Origin: Pegoplata infirma
Lineage: Eukaryota > Arthropoda > Insecta > Diptera > Anthomyiidae
Direction: 5' to 3'
DNA: 64,000 bases
Assembly: GCA_963921195.1 (NCBI GenBank)
Contig: OY992539.1
Location: 135,435,182-135,499,181, forward strand
The position numbers and the translations under genes are program-made. Below, in pieces: positions 1 to 11,000 of this stretch; position 1 is the stretch's first letter, and each line of letters starts with the position of its first letter. Below the pieces are notes generated by a model. It was not told where the DNA came from. It was given only the letters and a program-made list of their open reading frames with translations, and did not search any database.

Positions 1-162
1 AAATCTGAGTAAATATACATCCTCAAAGGACTTTCTGTTGTATTTAAAAAATATCTGAAAGTATTTAAAAACTTCAGTATTTTCCATAGGACAATGTTTT
101 AACAACATTTTAAAATAGTAAAAATCTAAAGATTTCTGTTCGGGAAAATTTACAAAGAATAT

Positions 163-656
163 TAGTGCCTGCGGTCAGTACCGTAGTACCGGGAATACCG
201 GTATTCCCGGTTCTCGGTATTCCCGGGAAATGGTACCGGTTTCCCGGTTCTTGAATTATTCCCGGTATTCCCGGGAATACCGGTATTCCCGGTTCCGATT
301 CTGAGGGTATTACCGGTATTCCCGGGACTACCGGTATGTATATTTTGTAAAATTGTGTAGAATTAAAATTTTTTCTTCGCTTTTACCAAAAAAAAATATA
401 AAACATGTTAAAAACACCATTTCCATTTTTTGTATGAATTTAAGAAAAATATAGTTAATGATTTTTAAATAATTTTACAAACACTACTAAATATTTCTGA
501 AATACTGATTAAATGGTGTAATTTAAATATTTTATGGTATTGAATTTTTTGTTTTTTGAGAACCGTTACCAACATCAGAACCGGGAATACCGGTATTCCC
601 GGGAATATATCTAAAACCGGGAAACCGGTTCCAGAACCGGGAAATGGGGGGCACTA
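163..656. mobile_element. hAT-type non-autonomous element with palindromic CCGG interior
   Basis: Ends are TAGTGCC and GGCACTA, flanked on both sides by the 8-bp direct repeat AAGAATAT (155-162 and 657-664). An 8-bp duplication with a TAGNG-type end is the hallmark of the hAT superfamily. The interior has two blocks (about 178-337 and 565-645) of overlapping palindromes built on GGGAATACCGGTATTCCC and related CCGG/CCCGGG words. No transposase reading frame is present, so it would depend on an element elsewhere. The 162 bases to its left are AT-rich with nothing recognisable. Confidence 0.72.
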
Positions 657-1134
657 AAGAATATTCTAATTAATGTTTTAGTAAAAAAACGCTTTGCTAA
701 GAAATTTACTATTAAACAATATTAGTTTGTAAAAATAATTTTATGTTTTACTGTATAATAAATGACAAAATAAATAAAATACATTTCTTTTTCAAACACA
801 AAATTTTCAAAAATATTTGTATTTTTTTGTTTGAATAATACGTTATTTATTCAATTTTTTGTGAATAACCAAAATTATTCAGAAATTTTTGTTAAATAAT
901 AAGAAAATTTCTTTTTTTCCTGTTTGAATAATCAATCAGAAAAAATTATTTGAATTTTTTGGAAACAAATATTATTTTATTTGTATGAAATTGAATAAAA
1001 TAAAATTTTATTTTATTCAAATCAAAATAAATAAAATAACAGAGCATTTTATTTTTTGATAACCAACTAAAATATTAAAGTATTTTATTTTTTTTCAAAA
1101 AATTCAAATAAAAGTATTCAATAATACAGCTTTG
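657..1134. other. AT-rich stretch without recognisable feature
   Basis: Very AT-rich sequence with short direct and inverted AATTTTTTG/TAAATAAAAT words. I see no gene, RNA or bounded element in it. Confidence 0.5.
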
Positions 1135-2317
1135 AAACAAACCAATTATGAGTCACCACTACATAGACACATTAAACAAATGCTGTACAACTATGAGAGT
1201 ATTTAACTTTATTCTCTTGCTACGTATTGTAGAGAGCAGACAGATAATAATACACTCATAGAATGTTGTAGGTAAAATTTAGTTTAACTGAATTTTTATT
1301 ATTTTTTGTAAATTAATTAATATAGTGAACAAAAATATTTTCTCTAGCTTGACAAATGCATTAATGAAAAATTAGTTTTAAAGAAAAATAATAAAGTCAG
1401 TTTCACTTGATGTTACCTTAAGCATTTTATGAGTGTATTGTCTGTCTGCTCTCTACAATACGTAGCAAGAGAATAAAGTTAGATACTCTCATATCAGGGT
1501 TGCAAAAGTTGGTACAATTGTACCATTTTTGGTACAATTTGAAGCTCAAAAGTACAATGGTACACCAATGACTCATTTGGTACAATTTTAAATCCTTCTT
1601 AGATTATGTTTTTTTTCATGGAATTTACCCAGTTTATAGTTTTGATTGATTTACTGTGTCGACTGGATCCATGTTTGACCAGATCTGAAATTGGTGTAAA
1701 AATGCGTACAAACCAAATTTGAGTGAAATAGGCTAATATTGTAAATATCGGGAGGACGTTTAAACGACGGACTGGAAAACATCGCAAGATAGCTGTCAGT
1801 CAAGTGCCAAAAGAGTACTTCTTTCAAAAAATACATGGGGGTATTCAGAATCCTACTTGCCAGCCCTGTTACTGGTGGTAAGAGTACTTTTCTTCATTTT
1901 CTTTCTTGAAAAATACATGTATTTTTTGAAAAAAAATAATATTTTGCTACATTGCCAGGGCTGACAGTAAGAGTCTGAAGACCTCTCATGCATTCTGAAA
2001 TGTATTTTCAAAAATTCCTCATTTTCCACCAGTACTAGGACTCTGAATACCACCTTATACACTTTTAAAGCACAAATAAAGTACAAATGTTAATATTATA
2101 AAAATTTGTTTTTAATCAATGTTTTTTCGTTCGTTTTTAAATTTAAATAAAACAAAAAAAAATTTGGTACAATTGGGGTCGAAAAAGTACAATTTTGTGA
2201 GCTCGTTGGTACAATTTTGATGTACTCATTTTGCAACCCTGTCTCATATACACATTTCTGTACTGCATTTCCATAATGTGTCTATGTTTGTAGTGGTGAC
2301 TAATAATTGGTTTGTTT
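1135..2317. mobile_element. Foldback element interrupted by a hAT insertion
   Basis: The left arm begins AAACAAACCAATTAT at 1135, and its reverse complement, with a few changes, ends at about 2317. A second inner pair matches between about 1196-1262 and 1430-1491 (for example CTTGCTACGTATTGTAGAGA and its complement). The right arm is split by the element at 1495-2241. Restoring continuity across that insertion gives one inverted repeat of roughly 430 bp. No coding region is seen. Confidence 0.6.
1495..2241. mobile_element. hAT-type non-autonomous element, CAGGGTTGC ends
   Basis: Ends are CAGGGTTGCAAAA and TTTTGCAACCCTG (13-bp perfect inverted repeat). The 8-bp duplication TCTCATAT sits at 1487-1494 and 2242-2249. 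CAGGG ends with 8-bp duplications are typical of hAT elements. Subterminal copies of GGTACAATT occur near both ends. No transposase frame survives; short open stretches on the minus strand do not resemble a known protein. Confidence 0.8.
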
Positions 2318-2321
2318 ACAT

Positions 2322-3480
2322 TTTCTGAATTTCAATTGTGATTTCTGAATTTCAATTGTGATTTCTGAATTTCAATTGGGCTTTTCTGAATTTCAATTGT
2401 GATATTCTGAATTTCAATTGATCTTTTCTGAATTTCAATTGGGCTTTTCTGAATTTCAATTGTGCTTTTCTGAATTTCAATTGGGCTTTTCTGAATTTCA
2501 ATTGGGCTTTTCTGAATTTCAATTACGATTTCTGAATTTCAATTGGGCTTTTCTGAATTTCAATTGTGGTTTTCTGAATTTCAATTGGGCTTTTCTGAAT
2601 TTCAATTGTGCTTTTCTGAATTTCAATTGTGCTTTTCTGAATTTCAATTGTGTTTTTCTGAATTTCAATTGGGCTTTTCTGAATTTCAATTGTGATTTTC
2701 TGAATTTCAATTGTGATTTTCTGAATTTCAATTGGGTTTTTCTGAATTTCAATTACGATTTCTGAATTTCAATTGGGCTTTTCTGAATTTCAATTGTGCT
2801 TTTCTGAATTTCAATTGTGCTTTTCTGAATTTCATTGTGCTTTTCTGAATTTCAATTGTGTTTTTCTGAATTTCAATTGGGCTTTTCTGAATTTCAATTG
2901 TGATTTTCTGAATTTCAATTGTGATTTTCTGAATTTCAATTGGGCTTTTCTGAATTTCAATTACGATTTTTGAATTTCAATTGGGCTTTTCTGAATTTCA
3001 ATTGTGCTTTTCTGAATTTCAATTGTGCTTTTCTGAATTTCAATTGTGCTTTTCTGAATTTCAATTGTGATTTTCTGAATTTCAATTACGATTTCTGAAT
3101 TTCAATTGATCTTTTCTGAATTTCAATTGGGCTTTTCTGAATTTCAATTACGATTTCTGAATTTCAATTGTGCTTTTCTGAATTTCAATTGGGCTTTTTT
3201 GAATTTCAATTGTGCTTTTCTGAATTTCAATTGTGATTTTCTGAATTTCAATTGTGCTTTTCTGAATTTCAATTGGGCTTTTCTGAATTTCAATTGTGAT
3301 TTCTGAATTTCAATTGTGCTTTTCTGAATTTCAATTGTGATTTCTGAATTTCAATTGGGCTTTTCTGAATTTCAATAATGATTTCTGAATTTCAATTGGG
3401 CTATTCTGAATTTCAATTGGGATTTCTGAATTTCAATTGTGATTTCTGAATTACAATTGATCTTTTCTGAATTTCAATTG
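2322..3480. repeat. Tandem satellite, unit about 19-21 bp
   Basis: Roughly 55 head-to-tail copies of TTTTCTGAATTTCAATTG followed by a variable 1-4 base spacer (GGC, TGC, TGA, ACGA). Units of 21 bp keep the reading frame, so several short open frames of a seven-residue repeat (FSEFQLG/FLNFNCA type) appear on the plus strand and KFRKAQL type on the minus strand. Units of 19 bp break these frames repeatedly. There is no start context, splice signal or conserved longer frame, so I treat them as by-products of the repeat. Confidence 0.93.
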
Positions 3481-4010
3481 GAAAAGGTGTAGAGCATCTC
3501 GTGCGGTATGGCGATGGTTTCGGCACAAATGTTTGTGTTGAGCTCGTCAATGGTCTGCAAATTGTTATTCAAATAACCCTACAAAAAGAAGTCAGGCAGG
3601 TCAAATCTGTAGATCTGGTTTTCCAGTCAACTAAATTTTGACACGAATGCTTGCATTGAGTTCGTTAATGGTCTAAGGGTTGTTGGCGTACATTTTGCTT
3701 TTCAAATAACCCCACAAAAAGGAGGTCAAACCTGGAGATCTGGGTCAACGATATTTTGTGGATTTTTGGTGTATATTTTTCTTTTAAAATAACCATACTA
3801 AAAGAAGTCCGGGAAATCAAAACTGAAGATCTGGGTGGCCAGTCAATAAAATTTTTACTAACCACCCAGATTTGCTGATTTTTGTGGTATTTTTTTAAAA
3901 GCGAAATGTACGCCAACAATCCTCAGACCATTGACGAGCTCAAGTCAAACAAACATTCGTTCCAAAATCATTGCTAACCGCCCGAAATCCTCGCAAAGAG
4001 GAAATGCTGG
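3481..4010 (-). pseudogene. Degenerate Tc1/mariner-type (DDE_3) transposase C-terminal fragments
   Basis: On the minus strand the 3665-3919 frame contains stretches resembling the end of IS630/Tc1/mariner-type transposases. The family form is roughly SPDLTPxDFFLWGYLKxKVY, followed by NNPxTLxELK. Here it is seen as ISRFDLLFVGLFEKQNVR then QQPLDH. The same module recurs about three times (near 3500-3610, 3640-3740 and 3780-3850). An inverted copy, reading EMYANNPQTIDELK, lies on the plus strand at about 3903-3950. Nothing is intact and the catalytic region is absent. I infer remnants of one foldback-arranged element; the exact family is uncertain. Confidence 0.55.
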
Positions 4011-4077
4011 GCACATTATGCCGTAGTCAAAAGAGGCCACCGTTTGATTGATGTTTTATTCAAAAAGTAGCCAAAAA

Positions 4078-4700
4078 CAAGTAACAAAATTATAGTAGGT
4101 CAAAACCGACCATATGATACCCTACACAGGTGATTTCCGTTAAATGGGACCCAAATCCAAACATATTCCGATTTGATTTATCTTTGGTTAGATCTTTAAT
4201 ATAACTGTAGAAAACACACAACAACCAAATTTTGGGTGGAATTGGCTTATTTTTGTTGCCAACCGGTTAAACGAATATCGGGCGAAATTTTTATATGGGG
4301 ACAAGTCAAAAAATGGTCCAATTATATTCATATTTGATTAGGTTAAAGAACACGTTTAATACATACCAACAAAATTTTAATATATTTCCCATTTTTATGA
4401 ATTTTGAGGGAATTATGTGAATACCGGGAGGGTGGTTTGTATGGGGACTACAAGGACTGACCCGATTCCTTTGAAATTTAGACGGATTATTCATGAATAC
4501 AAAATTCGATTACCTGTCATATTTCAAAACGATACCTACTATAATACGGTTATAAGAGCCATTTTCGCAAATTTCAAAGGGGGCTAGGTAGGTCTTAACA
4601 TGGACCATTTTTATCTTATTTCAATAGCCTTCGTCCTTGGGCCAAAATATGCTTAAGTTTCAAATTTCAAGTCATTTGAATGAAAATTTACTCAAAAAGT
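4078..4700 (-). repeat. Dispersed repeat, type E (copy E1)
   Basis: Begins CAAGTAACAAAATTATAG and runs through GATACCCTACACAGG into sequence that matches the copy at 39209-40050 in reverse, including the segments about CTTAAGTTTCAAATTTCAAG and CCTTCGTCCTTGGGCC. No coding capacity. From about 4700 to 4889 I see only unassigned intron sequence of MED14. Confidence 0.6.
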
Positions 4701-4889
4701 AATTCTAAGTCGATTAGTATACTTAAAGGTAGGTCTAGGACCAATACCCGAACCTTGAGCAAGGACGTTAGAGTACTTTAAAGTTGTCCACCTTTTTGAG
4801 TTTAGGAAATGTATGTGTCCATTATTTCAAGGCTGTTAGATTATTTTAAGGTTGCAAGACTTTTAAGTTTGTGAAATGCCCAAACATAC

Positions 4890-5081
4890 CTTTAAACCTT
4901 GTATGGGAGTAAAATCTTCAATTAGATTACGATCAAAACGACTATAGGCACCATCTCGTATTGAAACCAAACGTCCAGATTTAAAACGTATTTCCAAGCA
5001 AAACATGGCCTGATAAGCTAAACGTATCAAACAAGGTGACTGCGGCAAAATACAAAATGATAATACTGGAACTTGGGGACG
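4890..5081 (-). CDS. MED14: MED14 exon 11 (residues 919-982)
   Basis: Encodes [20 protein letters not shown] through [20 protein letters not shown] to GLK. Read-through would add CLGISQT and a stop, but the family continues past this point and a GTATGT donor follows the AAG. I therefore end the exon at 4890. Confidence 0.9.
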
Positions 5082-8000
5082 CTAAAAAAAGAAAGAAATA
5101 TTAAAATAGTTATCCATATTCTCATTTATTATGAAAAAAAAAAAAACAACTTACCGGTATACCCAAGTGTGGTATTATTGGTAATTTAGCTATCGAAGAT
5201 AATGGATAGTATGTTTCGTGTAAAATATATACCATTTGTGTCAAACTATGTTGACTATTCAAATGTGTTGCCAATTGATCACGCATCATGGAATGAGCAT
5301 TGACAGCAGTTATACCACCCATAAAAATCAAACGAAAACCACGAGATTGAGCTGACCAATAAATATTACAAATAACTTCCTTCTTAGGACCATAGCCCAA
5401 TAGAAGATTAATATAATTGTAAGAATTAATGGTAATGGTGTCCGAAATATTTAAACGTTCTAAAAGAAAATTTAGAAATAAAATAGTAGTATTTAAGATT
5501 TACTTATTTATAAATTTATACAAAAAAATACTTACTATTTTTGATGTGTTCGGAAAAATTATAAACTAACGTATAAAGATATACAATTTTAGACCAGTCT
5601 TTTAGTAAATCTTCCACGGTTTTCGAAAAATCATGATTTATTTGTTCATATGTTAGATAAACAGTACGACGATTACCCTGTTCCTTGGGATGTGTACTTT
5701 GTAGGGGTGTACTAAAGAAAACGAATTCCACTACCCAAACACGTATTTGATTATTTTTATTCATTTGCGAACGTATGGATATTGAAAGAAGACGTTTTAT
5801 TAAATCTTTCCAAATGTATGGCTCAATAATAGGCATATTTAAAATATGCGATTGAGGCTATATTAAAATGAAATATTTGCAATAAGAATTATGGGAACAT
5901 TTTAAAATTGTATTTTGTCTTACCTTTTGTTCTTCACCATGTGTTTGTCCTGGCATTGGTAGCGTAAGTATTTTTAATACTAAAGAAGTCGCATTTGATT
6001 CAACCTGTAGACCACTGTGTGGTATATTGTATTTTGTTAAAGCTTGCGACAAATTTAAGAAAGGTATCTTTTCATCACACATGGCCACAACATGTGCTAA
6101 TTCCGGTATAAAATAGGCAGGGTATATGGTTTTCGCTTGTTTGGCAGACGGTGTGCCATGATCATTACCTAATTTTCTTTTGTGTGGCGGAGTATCTGTT
6201 AATGAAAAATAAGTTTATTAAAGATATTCAAATTCAAAAATGTTTTAAAAAAAATAATTTTACTACGAGGCATATTTCAGGCATTTGTCATTAGGAGTAC
6301 AAATTTCCCCACGAAATATATGTTACAAATTCATTCTTATGCTTTTTGCACCAAATAAATAAAAGTTTATCATTATTTAAACTATTTTTTTTTAATCCAA
6401 AGGAAAAAACGATCATGATAAATAAATGGTGGTTTTAGAGGTTCCGATTTTGCTCATTTGCGAACTTAACCTGCCTAGGAACATAAGACATAGTCGTGCC
6501 AAACTTTGGGAGTTTTTGGACTGAATCGTGTTAACTACAGACGGACGAAAATACGGACGGATGGAAATCGCTAGAATATCTTAGAATCGATCACTGATCA
6601 TCATAAATATAAATACTTCATGGGGTCCTAGACCGATATTTTAATGCGTTACACGCGGAATGACAAAGTGAGTATACCCCAATACTGTGGTTGGAGGTTA
6701 TAAAAAAAACTATCGGACCATTTTTCAAAAAAAAAAAACAATAAATGTTTGTCATTTCGTGTGCAACACATCAAATTATTGGTCAAGGACCCCATAAATT
6801 ATATTCGTGATTCTTGATTGATTTATAGTCGATCTAGCTATGTCCGACTGTCCGTGCAGACCAAGAATCCCAAATATAATGCCAACATTTGTTGTTATTT
6901 TCCCCGTCAGATGAAGTTTAACTTTTTTTTAGTACGGTTAAAAAAAAACGTAAATTTTACATCGATGACATCGATTCGATGTTCTTAATATAATAAAAAC
7001 ATTTGTGTATAGGTACTTGATAATCAAGTGAGAGGGTTTAAATCGTCACCTAAAATGCAAAAGGCCCTAACTAACAAAAAATTCAAAATCGGTATTTTGA
7101 TTGAGTCTGGTGTATTTTATTAACCTACACGTCCTTACAAAAAATTAGGGTCACATAATAAAAATAAGCGATTTTATAGCCAAAAATTAAAAACATGTGA
7201 ATTGCGAAATCGCCAATGGATGCAACTAGAAATACATTTTCTAATTATTTTGTGATTAAATTTGATGAATATTAACAAAACGTTCGTCCTCACAAAATTT
7301 TAGCCCAATTCAATCAAAACCAACAAAGTTATTAACAAATTCAAAATTTTACTCTATACTGTTTTTTGCTTCTCCTGTAAGATTAATAAAATGTTAGTTA
7401 GGGCCTTTTGCATTTTTGGTGACGAAATACTTCTTTTGAAAATGTTAACAAACATAAAAAATAAAAAGTAGTTTGTGGGGATGTTTCGAAGAGGGGAATG
7501 AAATCAACTACACGACGTTGTGGCGTGGTAAAAGTTTTCCATCACGATAAGAAATTACAGGAACGTTTTGAAGCGCGTATAACGTCGGGGACACATTCCT
7601 CTTCACGAAACATGTTTATTAAAACATTTATTTAATAAATTTTTTTTTTTTATATTTTTCAAAATAGTATTGAGAAGATCTTGACGAGATCGAAACATGT
7701 GTCGCCTAAGTCGCGCAAAAAATGAACAGCATAAATAAATTAGGATCACTGATCAATATATATTGAGTACCTGTATTATAATACAGGTACTCAAACATAT
7801 TATGAAACAGTACAAATTTGATAGCAGTTCTTTTAAGAAAAAGTTATCAATACTAAACCTGACGTTTATCAATCGACTATTTTTTAAAATGTGCCATATA
7901 GGAAAGCTTTAATTTAAGCTTGATAGCGTCCAGATTGAGAAAATATTGAACGAGATACAAGGGTCGCGCTGGAAAAGGAAATTATTTATAGAAATTTTTT

Positions 8001-11000
8001 AGAACATTTTTTAAAAATATTTTTAAGTCGATTTTTTCCAAGACCATTAAAAATGGTGCAATAGTTTTTATTCAGTGATCAACTTATTTTTCCTACAACC
8101 CAAACAAAAAAATAGTTTTTTTAATACAGTAGAAGAAATCCACATTTTTGACCTTTAATTCTTTTGACCACCAATTTTTTCTCCCCGCTGTACCGATTAC
8201 AAGTCCTTTTAACAAGTCTTGGGGTTTCAAAAGTCTGGAGCTATATATATTAAATTATGATTAAAGGTATGCTTACCATCAACATCCGTTCCAGGGCCAT
8301 GTGTAGCCACAAATGTATCAAATTCAATAAGTTTAAGTAATTTTGTATAAACTTTGGGTACTTCAGCATTTGGTGTAGTACCTGGTTGTAACATTGGTGG
8401 AGCCTGTACGGGTACCAATTGTTGAGATGATTCTTCAGGCATGGGATCATTGTCATTTGTCTGGTAGGCTACAAAACCCAAGTGAAATGTATACTCCATT
8501 TCATTTGCCATGTTTGATTTCTCCTTCAATTGAACAACCTTTAAACATGCATAAAAAAATTATTGTTAAAGTAACTCTTTAAGTTGTAAAAGACAGAAAT
8601 TTATTTTACCAATATTACACTTGGATGACGATGTAATTTAACAAATATCTTATGTCTTCCCGATTGTAGTAAAGTATTATCGGGTATGGTTAAAAATGGT
8701 AAACTTTCTGTAGCTGTAGCTGGTAAATGTTGTAAGGTTTTCTCACACCTACGATGTGTTATCCAATATCTTAGTTCTGACATAATTTGTGGCAATTTAC
8801 TGCGATCGTTGTTTAGGGATGTTTGCATTTCTGGTATAATTGGACAATCCAAATGTTTGGGAACATGACAACGCAACATACCCGTGTGTGTATCAATTGT
8901 TATATGAATTTGTTCTGCTCTTAAGCAAGGTGTTAAAACTGGTACTGTTAATATAGCAGGAGTACCTTCTAGTTTAACTAAAATTATGTAAAACAATTTT
9001 TATTAATAATACTTTCTAACATTTTTTAAGTCTATCAATAGAAATTTACACTCACAATCAACATCTTTTAGAAATGCTTGAAATTCCAATTTTAAATCCG
9101 ATAAACGTGATACCGATCTTATATAGACTGTATGAACTATTAAACGTTCCATGGAAAGATGGTCTGAACGAACAGCACGATCGGCAACTTCAGCAGATTC
9201 TTTAGCACCCAATGAGGGGACATGTACCACAGCCAATGGTCTACCAATCTCATTTGGATCTGATTGTACGGTTAAACGATAACCCAACTCTGATTTCGGA
9301 TCTTTACTTGTCAATTCACGCCAATATGAAACGGTTATTTTTACACCTGGTATATATTCTTCTACTTGTATATTGTCATCCAGACGTTCATAGCTGAGAC
9401 GTAATGTTTGTGTATATAAAACTTCAAGTTGTAAAGATTGACAAAAATAATGTAGACAATTGTAAACTTCACTCAAAGCATTGGGGTTTTCAACTAAACG
9501 TGCCTGTATCAATTGATGTATGTAATTAACTTGGAGAGGATGAACTAAAGCTTTTCCATCTGTAATTAAGTCATGAATTTATGATATGAAAATAATAATG
9601 TATTGATCTTCAGATTTTAAATATTATTTCTTCACAAAAATTTTAAGATTTCGAGGACTTTAAATAAAGTTTGTAGATTTTTATAGAAAAAGCTTTAATA
9701 ATGTTACATAGTTTTAAGCATAGAGAAACATAGAGGCGAAGGTGAAAGAAAAAATAATATCACTATCTTTTTCTAATTTCTCACACGTACGTTGTCGATG
9801 TGAATTCACCACACAATACATTTTTACAAGTCGTACTTTGACAACAAATACATGTATACAAGTTGTACTTTGACAACTCAATTTTTGACGCCTTCGCCTC
9901 TATGTTTCTCTATGGTTTTAAGATTATGGTGAGTTTTTTCTTTAAAAATTTCTAGATACTTATAGAATATTTTCTTTAAAAAAATATTAAAATTTCTATA
10001 ATAGGCTCTGAGAATTCGCATTAAGAAAAATTCTGAGGACTTTTTTCTAAAGAAAAGTAAAAGATTCTATGGGGTTTTTCTTATATTCAGCCGACTTTTT
10101 CTGCATAAAAGTTTTTAGACTCGGGCATTCATAGAACGTTTTAGAATCGATCATGCATTAAAAAAATATAATATACTTCATGGGGTCCCCCGACCGATAT
10201 TTTGATGCGTTACACACGGATTGAGAAAGTGATTATACCTCCATACTGTAGTTTGAGGGTATAAAAAAGTAATAGTGTTTCTTTACATATTTTTGGTAAA
10301 ACAAAGAAAAAAATGTTAATTGTACAAAACAATATATATAGTACGAATTTGGCAATACCGTGAGAACCGAAACCGGGTATACCGGTATTCCTGGGAGAAC
10401 CGGAAAAAATTTACCATTTCCCAGTAAAACTTAGAACCGAGAATACCGAAATTACCGGTACTACGGTACTAATCATAGGTTCTAGAATAAACTGCATTCG
10501 ATTCTTAGAATAAATTAAAAGAAAGAGCTATTAACAAATCTATTAAAGAATTTTTCTAAATTCTGAAGAGTTTTCCAAAGAAAAATTTAGTTATTTAATA
10601 TTATGTGTATACTATAGTTGTTTTCCTTACAAAAACATTTATTGTGTTTTCTTTTCGAAAAATCTCGCACTTTCTCTGTCCCTTTTCTAAGCGAATTTGA
10701 AATTGAGGGACTAAAAAATTTATCCAATCATCATTTGAAAAGGGTTTTCGAAGATCAAAAGTTCCTGCGAAAAGTGGAGATAGAGGGTTAATATGTTCTA
10801 GAAAAGAACCACCATCAAATTTCACTGAAGACATCTTTTATTGTAATTTAGCTCAGAAGCAGATTTATAAAATTTTTCCGACTTATTTCACACGACTTTG
10901 ATGAAAAACAATTATATAGTATCCCAGGCATATATAGTATACGAACGGGAGAGCGCTGGCAAAGTACCTTTTATGGTCGCCTGTGTGCTGGGAAAGCATC

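Noticed and set aside
2418..3306. Proteins of up to 115 residues made of FSEFQLG/FLNFNC repeats
   Set aside because: The frames are a consequence of the 21-bp unit, occur in several frames and both strands, and end wherever a 19-bp unit appears.
2322..3480. CRISPR-like regular array
   Set aside because: There are no spacers of 25-40 bases between repeats; units are directly joined or separated by 1-4 bases, and the context is a fly genome. It is a satellite.
4863..4889. MED14 ending with CLGISQT and a stop
   Set aside because: The family continues for about 490 residues after GLK, and a good GTATGT donor sits there, so the stop is intronic.
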